Both the position numbers and the translations under genes were made by a program. Shown here piece after piece: positions 4,937 through 9,431 of a stretch of 9,431 nt of DNA. Below the pieces are notes generated by a model that saw nothing but the letters and a program-made list of their open reading frames with translations, searched no databases and was not told the origin of the DNA. The stretch is from Aquariibacter sp964433315 (GTDB taxonomy: Bacteria > Pseudomonadota > Gammaproteobacteria > Burkholderiales > Burkholderiaceae_C). The stretch is from NCBI GenBank assembly GCA_964433315.1, contig CAYSQO010000070.1, positions 1 through 9,431 of the forward strand. Direction: 5' to 3'. Every line of letters starts with the position of its first letter. The first letter of the stretch is position 1.

Positions 4937-7012
4937 ATGCTTCCGAACGTCCTTCTCTCCCGGCCGCTGGCCCTTGGCCGGCTGGGGTCGGTCGGCCTTT
5001 CCGGTCTGCTCCTGACCTTCAGCCTGGGCGGGCTCGCGGCCCCGGCCAGCCCGCCCGCGGCGGCCCCCGCGGCGGTCCGCGTGGCGCCGGTGCCGCAGGA
5101 GGTGGCCAACCTCGTCACCGAGGCCCGCGACGCCGCCCGCCGCCGTGACCGGGCGCGCCTGGCCGCCCTGCGCAGCAGCGCGGCCGCCACCGGCCACCCG
5201 CTGGCCGTCTGGCCCGACTACTGGGAGCTGGCCAGCCGCCTCGACAGCGCCAGTCAGGCCGACCTCGACGCCTTCTACGCGCGCTGGCCCGGCAGCTACC
5301 TGGAGGACCGCCTGCGCAACGACTGGCTGCTCGAGCTGGGCCGCCGCCGCAGCTGGTCGGCCCTGCTGGCCGAGTACCCGCGCTTCGTGCTCGACGACGA
5401 CCGCCGCGTGCACTGCCACGTCGCCCTGGCCCAGCTGCAGACCGGCGCGCCCGCGTCCGGGGAGCCGCTGCGCACCTGGTGGGCGCAGAAGGACGCCGAC
5501 GAGGCCTGCCATGCCCTGGCCCGCGGCCTGCGCGAGGCCGGCCAGCTGCCCGACAGCGCGATCTGGCACAAGCTGCGCCTGAGCACCGAGGCCAACCGTC
5601 GCGCCGCCGCCGTGCAGGCCGCCAGCCTGATCGACGCCGAGGCCGCGCTGGAGGCCCTCTTCGACAACCCCGCCCGCTACCTGGCCCGCCACGCCGGCCC
5701 GACCGGCCCGCGCGGGCAGGAGCTCGCCGCGCTGGCGCTGATCCGTCTCGGCGCCCGCGAGCTCGACGAGGCCGTGCGCGCCATGCACGCCCGCTGGAGC
5801 GAGGACCTGCCGCCGGCCACCGCCGGCTGGGTCTGGGCCAGCCTGGGCAAGCAGGCCGCGCTGAAGCTCTCGCCCGAGGCGCCGGACCACTTCCAGCGCG
5901 CCCAGCGCCTGGGGGTCGGCCCGCATGGCGCGGCCGACGACACCTACGCCTGGCAGGCCCGTGCCGCCCTGCGCGCCAACGGCGGCAAGGGCCGCTGGCA
6001 GCAGGTGCTGCAGGCCATCCAGGCCCTGCCGGCCGACGAGCAGGACGACCCGACCTGGATCTACTGGAAGGCCCGCGGCCTGCAGGCCATCGCCCCGGAC
6101 AGCCAGGACGGCGCGATGCTCGAAGCCGAGGCCCGCCGCCTCTACGCCGGCATCGCCAGCCCGCTGAACTACCACGGCAAGCTCGCCCTGGAGGCCCTGG
6201 GCCGGCCGACCGTGCTGCCGCCCGCCCCGCAGCCGCTGAGCCCGGCCGAGCGCCAGGACGCCGCCGCCCGGCCCGGCCTGCAGCGCGCGCTGGGCCTGAT
6301 CGAGATCGGCCTGCGCAGCGAGGGCGTGCGCGAGTGGAACTACACCCTCCGCGGCCTGGGCGACCGCGAGCTGCTGGCCGCCGCCCAGCTGGCCTGCGAC
6401 CGCGAGATCTGGGACCGCTGCATCAACACCAGCGAGCGCACGCGGGTCGAGGTCGACATGCAGCAGCGCTTCCCCATGCCCTTCCGCGGCGAGGTGGTGG
6501 CCCGCGCCCGCGAGCAGGGCCTGGACCCGGCCTACGTCTACGGCCTGATCCGGCAGGAGTCGCGCTTTATCCTGGACGCGCGCTCCAGCGTCGGCGCCTC
6601 CGGCCTGATGCAGATCATGCCGGCCACCGCCAAGTGGACCGCCCGCAAGCTCGGCCTGAACCTCGACCCGCAGGCCCTTACCGACCGCAGCCTCAACCTG
6701 CGCCTGGGCACCGGCTACCTCAAGCTGGTGCTCGACAGCTTCGAGGGCTCGCATCCCATGGCGGCCGCCGGCTACAACGCCGGCCCCAGCCGGCCGCGCA
6801 AGTGGCGCGAGGGCCCGCCGCTGGACGCCGCCGTCTGGACCGAGAACATCCCCTTCAGCGAGACCCGCGACTACGTCAAGAAGGTGCTGTCCAACACCAC
6901 CGCCTACGCCGCGCTGCTCAGCGGCCAGCCGCAGTCGCTGCGCAGCCGCCTGGGCCAGACCATCGGCCCGCGCGTGTCGGCCGAGAAGCCCGGCGAGGCC
7001 GAGCTGCCCTGA
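4937..7012 (+). CDS. slt: Soluble lytic murein transglycosylase (Slt70 family)
   Basis: This is a periplasmic enzyme that cleaves the MurNAc-GlcNAc bond of peptidoglycan, leaving a 1,6-anhydro-MurNAc end, during wall turnover. The 691-residue precursor begins with a signal peptide (about 1-35: hydrophobic LGSVGLSGLLLTFSLGGLAA core) and a Pro/Ala-rich spacer. Then comes a long Ala-rich helical region (about 50-520) like the Slt70 superhelical ring, and a C-terminal lysozyme-like SLT domain. There, LIRQESRF contains the catalytic Glu at 541, followed by ASGLMQIMPATA, the LNLRLGTGYL helix, AAGYNAGPSRPRKW and ETRDYVKKVLSNTTAY. Length is close to E. coli Slt (about 645). I chose the ATG at 4937. 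An in-frame GTG at 4907 has a G-run (4893-4898) eight bases upstream and would add ten residues, so it remains a real alternative. slt heads a plus-strand run with the SDR gene and cca. Confidence 0.95.
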   Translation: MLPNVLLSRPLALGRLGSVGLSGLLLTFSLGGLAAPASPPAAAPAAVRVAPVPQEVANLVTEARDAARRRDRARLAALRSSAAATGHPLAVWPDYWELASRLDSASQADLDAFYARWPGSYLEDRLRNDWLLELGRRRSWSALLAEYPRFVLDDDRRVHCHVALAQLQTGAPASGEPLRTWWAQKDADEACHALARGLREAGQLPDSAIWHKLRLSTEANRRAAAVQAASLIDAEAALEALFDNPARYLARHAGPTGPRGQELAALALIRLGARELDEAVRAMHARWSEDLPPATAGWVWASLGKQAALKLSPEAPDHFQRAQRLGVGPHGAADDTYAWQARAALRANGGKGRWQQVLQAIQALPADEQDDPTWIYWKARGLQAIAPDSQDGAMLEAEARRLYAGIASPLNYHGKLALEALGRPTVLPPAPQPLSPAERQDAAARPGLQRALGLIEIGLRSEGVREWNYTLRGLGDRELLAAAQLACDREIWDRCINTSERTRVEVDMQQRFPMPFRGEVVARAREQGLDPAYVYGLIRQESRFILDARSSVGASGLMQIMPATAKWTARKLGLNLDPQALTDRSLNLRLGTGYLKLVLDSFEGSHPMAAAGYNAGPSRPRKWREGPPLDAAVWTENIPFSETRDYVKKVLSNTTAYAALLSGQPQSLRSRLGQTIGPRVSAEKPGEAELP

Positions 7013-7092
7013 GCCTTCGTGATCGCACCCGCCCTGCCCGGGCAGGCCGCCCCGCGGCCCGCCCCGGCCCCCTCCCTGACCTGGAAGCTGCC

Positions 7093-8046
7093 ATGCCCAA
7101 GCTGCTGATCCTCGGTGGCACCGGCTTCGTCGGTACCGCCCTCTGCGAAGTCCTGCTGCGCCGCCACGGCCCCGCCACCGTGCTGCGCGTGCCCAGCCGC
7201 CGCCCCGACCGCGCCAAGGGCCGCATCGGCACCCTGCCCCCGGTCGAGCTGTGCGCGGCCGATGTCCATGACGAGGCCCAGCTCGTCCGGCTGATGCAGG
7301 GCTGCGAGGCCGTCATCCACCTCGTCGCCATCCTGCACGGCCGGCCGGCGGACTTCCAGCGCGTGCATGTCGAGCTGCCGGCCAAGGTCGCGCGGGCCGC
7401 GCGTGCGGCCGGTGTGGGCCGGGTGCTGCATGTCAGCGCCCTGGGCGTGGCGGCCGACGCGCCCTCGCACTACCTGCGCAGCAAGGCCGCGGGCGAGGCC
7501 GCGCTGCGCGAGGGCGGCGCCCCCGGCCTGACCGTGCTGCGGCCCTCGGTCATCTTCGGCGCCGGTGACCGCTTCCTCAACACCTTCGCCGCCCTGCAGG
7601 CCCTGGCGCCGCTGCTGCCGCTGGCCGGTGCGCAGGCGCAGTTCCAGCCGGTCTGGGTGCAGGACGTGGCCGAGGCCCTGGTGCGCTGCCTGGACGACGC
7701 CGGCACCGCGGGCGAGACGATCGAGGCCGCCGGCCCGCGCGTCTGGACCCTGGCCGAGCTGGTGCGCCTGGCCGGCCACCTGGCCGGCGTGCCGCGCCCG
7801 GTGCTGCCCGTGCCCGAGGCGGTGGGCCGCCTGCAGGCCGCGCTGATGGGCCTGCTGCCCGGCGAGCCGCTGATGAGCGCCGACAACCTCGACTCCATGA
7901 AGGTGCCCAACGTCGCCAGCGGCCGCCTGCCCGGCCTGGCCCGGCTGGGCCTCGAACCGGCCGCCCTGGAGGCGGTCGCCCCCAGCTACCTGGGGCCTGG
8001 CGCCGCTGGCCGGCTGGACGCCTGGCGCGCCCTGGCGCGGCGCTGA
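7093..8046 (+). CDS. Atypical SDR, complex I NDUFA9-like family NAD(P)-binding protein
   Basis: The 317-residue protein is an extended/atypical short-chain dehydrogenase. LILGGTGFVGTAL gives the GGxGxxG dinucleotide-binding loop at 8-14. CEAVIHLVAILHG, FQRVHVELPAKVARAARAAG and VLHVSALG follow, then YLRSKAAGE with Y127 and K131 in the YxxxK position, and LTVLRPSVIFGAGDRFLN. These stretches are typical of bacterial proteins annotated as complex I NDUFA9 subunit family. Despite that name, bacterial members are not shown here to be respiratory subunits; no nuo genes are nearby and the substrate is unknown. No signal peptide is seen, so it should be cytosolic or membrane-peripheral. GGAAG at 7083-7087 precedes the ATG. 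It lies 80 bases after slt and 14 before cca, so it is probably co-transcribed with cca. Confidence 0.88.
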   Translation: MPKLLILGGTGFVGTALCEVLLRRHGPATVLRVPSRRPDRAKGRIGTLPPVELCAADVHDEAQLVRLMQGCEAVIHLVAILHGRPADFQRVHVELPAKVARAARAAGVGRVLHVSALGVAADAPSHYLRSKAAGEAALREGGAPGLTVLRPSVIFGAGDRFLNTFAALQALAPLLPLAGAQAQFQPVWVQDVAEALVRCLDDAGTAGETIEAAGPRVWTLAELVRLAGHLAGVPRPVLPVPEAVGRLQAALMGLLPGEPLMSADNLDSMKVPNVASGRLPGLARLGLEPAALEAVAPSYLGPGAAGRLDAWRALARR

Positions 8047-8060
8047 GCGGCGGGCCGGCC

Positions 8061-9296
8061 GTGCAGCGCTACGAGGTCGGCGGCGCGGTGCGCGACGCCC
8101 TGCTGGGCCGCCCCGTGCATGACCGCGACTGGGTGGTCGTGGGCGCCACGCCCGGGCAGCTCCTGGCCGCCGGCTACACCCCGGTGGGCCGCGACTTCCC
8201 GGTCTTCCTCGACCCCCTCACGCGCGAGGAGGTGGCCCTGGCCCGCACCGAGCGCAAGACCGCGCCGGGCTACCACGGCTTCGCCATCCACGCCGCGCCC
8301 GAGGTGACGCTGGACGAGGACCTGCTGCGCCGCGACCTCACCATCAACGCCATGGCCCGCGCGGCCGACGGCACCCTCATCGACCCCCATGGCGGCCAGC
8401 GCGACCTGGCGGCCAGGGTGCTGCGCCATGTCTCGCCAGCCTTTGCCGAGGACCCGGTGCGCATCCTGCGCCTGGCCCGCTTCGCGGCGCGCTTCGACGA
8501 CTTCAGCGTCGCGCCGGAGACGATGGCCCTGATGCAGGCCATGGTGGCGGCCGGCGAGGTCGACGCCCTGGTGCCCGAGCGCGTCTGGCAGGAGCTGGCC
8601 CGCGGCCTGATGGAGGCCCGGCCCTCGCGCCTCTTCACCGTGCTGCGCGAGGCCGGCGCCCTGGCCCGCCTGCTGCCCGAGCTGGACCGCCTCTGGGGCG
8701 TGCCGCAGCGGCCCGAGCACCACCCCGAGGTCGACACGGGCGTGCACGTGATGATGGCGATCGACCATGCCGCGCAGGTCGGCGCCCCGCTGGCCGTGCG
8801 CTGGGCCGTCCTGGGCCACGACCTGGGCAAGGGCACGACGCCGCCCGAGCTCCTGCCGCGCCACCTGGGCCACGAGGGCCGCAGCGTGGCCCTGCTGCGC
8901 GCCGTGCACGCCCGCCTGCGCGTGCCCAGGGACTGCGCCGAGCTGGCCGAGCGCGTGGCCCGCGAGCATGGCAATGTCCACGCCAGCGGCGGCTTCGACG
9001 CCGCCGCCCTGCTGCGCCTGCTGGCGCGCTGCGACGCCTTCCGCAAGCCGGCGGCCTTTGCCGAACTGCTGCAGGCCTGCACCTGCGACGCCCGCGGGCG
9101 CCTGGGCTTCGAGGCCCGCGCCTACCCGCAGGCCGATCGCCTGGCCGCTGCGCTGGCCGCGGCCCAGGCGGTGGACACCGCGGCGGTGGCGGATGAAGCC
9201 GCCGCCCGCGGCGCACGCGGACCGGCGGTCGGCACGGCCATCGCGGCGGCGCGGGAGGCCGCCATCGCCATGCGGCTGGCCTCCACCACGGCCTGA
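8061..9296 (+). CDS. cca: Multifunctional CCA tRNA nucleotidyltransferase
   Basis: Cca adds or repairs the 3'-CCA end of tRNAs from CTP and ATP without a template. The 411-residue product aligns closely with E. coli Cca (412). The N-terminus YEVGGAVRDALLG is followed by DRDWVVVG with catalytic D21 and D23, then GRDFPVFL, ALARTERK, RRDLTINAMA, GGQRDLAARVLRHVSPAF, EDPVRILRLARFAARF and PERVWQEL. The HD phosphohydrolase domain of gammaproteobacterial-type enzymes is present (HPEVDTGVH, then GHDLGKG with H253-D254), so phosphatase and phosphodiesterase activities are likely. The start is GTG at 8061, since MQRYEVGGAVRDALLG matches the family N-terminus directly; no clear Shine-Dalgarno is seen in the 14-base gap after the SDR gene, which suggests reinitiation. 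The stop codon lies inside the left arm of the terminator hairpin. Confidence 0.96.
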   Translation: MQRYEVGGAVRDALLGRPVHDRDWVVVGATPGQLLAAGYTPVGRDFPVFLDPLTREEVALARTERKTAPGYHGFAIHAAPEVTLDEDLLRRDLTINAMARAADGTLIDPHGGQRDLAARVLRHVSPAFAEDPVRILRLARFAARFDDFSVAPETMALMQAMVAAGEVDALVPERVWQELARGLMEARPSRLFTVLREAGALARLLPELDRLWGVPQRPEHHPEVDTGVHVMMAIDHAAQVGAPLAVRWAVLGHDLGKGTTPPELLPRHLGHEGRSVALLRAVHARLRVPRDCAELAERVAREHGNVHASGGFDAAALLRLLARCDAFRKPAAFAELLQACTCDARGRLGFEARAYPQADRLAAALAAAQAVDTAAVADEAAARGARGPAVGTAIAAAREAAIAMRLASTTA

Positions 9297-9326
9297 GGCG
9301 CCGCCCGAGCGCGGCGCCTCAGGCCG
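9289..9326. terminator. Perfect 16-bp inverted repeat, probable bidirectional terminator
   Basis: Bases 9289-9304 (CGGCCTGAGGCGCCGC) are the exact reverse complement of 9311-9326, with a six-base loop CCGAGC. The left arm contains the cca stop TGA (9294-9296), and the right arm ends nine bases before the stop of the convergent PsiF-like gene. Its position between converging genes and its perfect symmetry suggest one hairpin ending both transcripts. Neither side has a T-run, so the mechanism may be Rho-assisted or rely on stem strength. Confidence 0.65.
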
Positions 9327-9335
9327 CGCGGGGCC

Positions 9336-9431
9336 TCACTTCGCGGCCGCGTCGGCCACGCACTTCTTGACGAAGCTGCTGCGCGCGGCGCCGGCCAGCT
9401 TCTTGCCCTCGGCCTGGGCCTGGCAGGCGGC
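9336..9431 (-). CDS. psiF: PsiF-repeat family protein, C-terminal end (partial)
   Basis: Reading leftward from the window edge in the minus frame gives 31 residues and a TGA at 9338-9336: AACQAQAEGKKLAGAARSSF (first 20), then VKKC and an Ala/Lys tail. The pattern C-x2-QA-x4-L-x-G-x2-R-x3-F-x3-C matches the repeat of PsiF, a small periplasmic protein named in E. coli as phosphate-starvation inducible. The two cysteines of one repeat are present. PsiF proteins are about 100 residues with a signal peptide, so most of this gene, with its start and promoter, lies beyond the window. The match rests on a short segment but is characteristic. The biochemical role of the family is not known. It converges with cca, sharing the palindrome between them. 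Confidence 0.75.
   Translation of the reverse strand, partial: AACQAQAEGKKLAGAARSSFVKKCVADAAAK

Noticed and set aside
4760..6754. A very long open frame on the minus strand opposite slt, running on into the cyclo-ligase
   Set aside because: It is a shadow: in DNA this GC-rich, stop codons are rare in non-coding frames. The stretch opposite slt is a low-complexity Ala/Gly/Gln/Arg-rich translation without family motifs; only the last 206 residues are real protein.
7033..7046. 14-bp perfect palindrome CCTGCCCGGGCAGG between slt and the SDR gene, as a terminator or operator
   Set aside because: It has no loop, so it makes a poor hairpin, and short GC palindromes are common in this composition. 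The gap is short and the genes may be co-transcribed.
5479..7092. Long plus-strand frame overlapping slt and running into the SDR gene, apparently a much larger protein
   Set aside because: The upstream part translates to Arg/Pro/Ala-rich low-complexity sequence out of frame with the motif-bearing slt reading. The SDR has a clear own ATG at 7093 with a ribosome binding site and a standard family N-terminus.
7986..8981. Minus-strand open frame opposite cca
   Set aside because: cca aligns end to end with E. coli Cca on the plus strand; the opposite frame is a His/Gly/Ala/Arg-rich shadow.

Overview
The window is very GC-rich chromosomal DNA carrying housekeeping genes. AhcY, MetF, OmpW, Slt and Cca all look betaproteobacterial. 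The gene neighbourhoods (ahcY-tlyA-metF, and 5-formyl-THF cyclo-ligase divergent from slt / NDUFA9-like / cca) suggest Burkholderiales, perhaps the Rubrivivax-Leptothrix-Sphaerotilus group. The taxonomic call is inference from gene content and composition. No phage, transposon, CRISPR array, tRNA or rRNA gene is visible.

Left part (1-2558, plus strand): the 3' end of ahcY, a 111-base gap filled with stacked palindromes, a tlyA-type rRNA methyltransferase gene, and metF overlapping tlyA by ATGA. A strong hairpin follows metF. These genes share methyl-group chemistry. TlyA uses SAM and releases S-adenosylhomocysteine, AhcY hydrolyses that product, and MetF makes the methyl-THF that remethylates homocysteine.

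Middle part (2559-4753): an ompW-family outer-membrane protein gene is preceded by two FNR/Anr-like boxes 32 bp apart and a possible -10 element. It converges on a minus-strand pair: 5-formyltetrahydrofolate cyclo-ligase (upstream) and a class III-like PPK2 polyphosphate kinase (downstream). That pair is also joined by an ATGA overlap.

Right part (4754-9431): a 183-bp divergent control region separates the cyclo-ligase from a plus-strand run of slt (periplasmic lytic transglycosylase), an atypical SDR of the NDUFA9-like family, and cca (tRNA CCA-adding enzyme, GTG start). cca ends inside a perfect 16-bp inverted repeat that probably terminates transcription. Just beyond it, on the minus strand, is the C-terminal end of a PsiF-family small secreted protein, cut by the window edge.

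I do not see an undescribed multi-gene system here. The best leads are the ompW control region, the palindromic element after ahcY, and the coupling of PPK2 to a folate enzyme.
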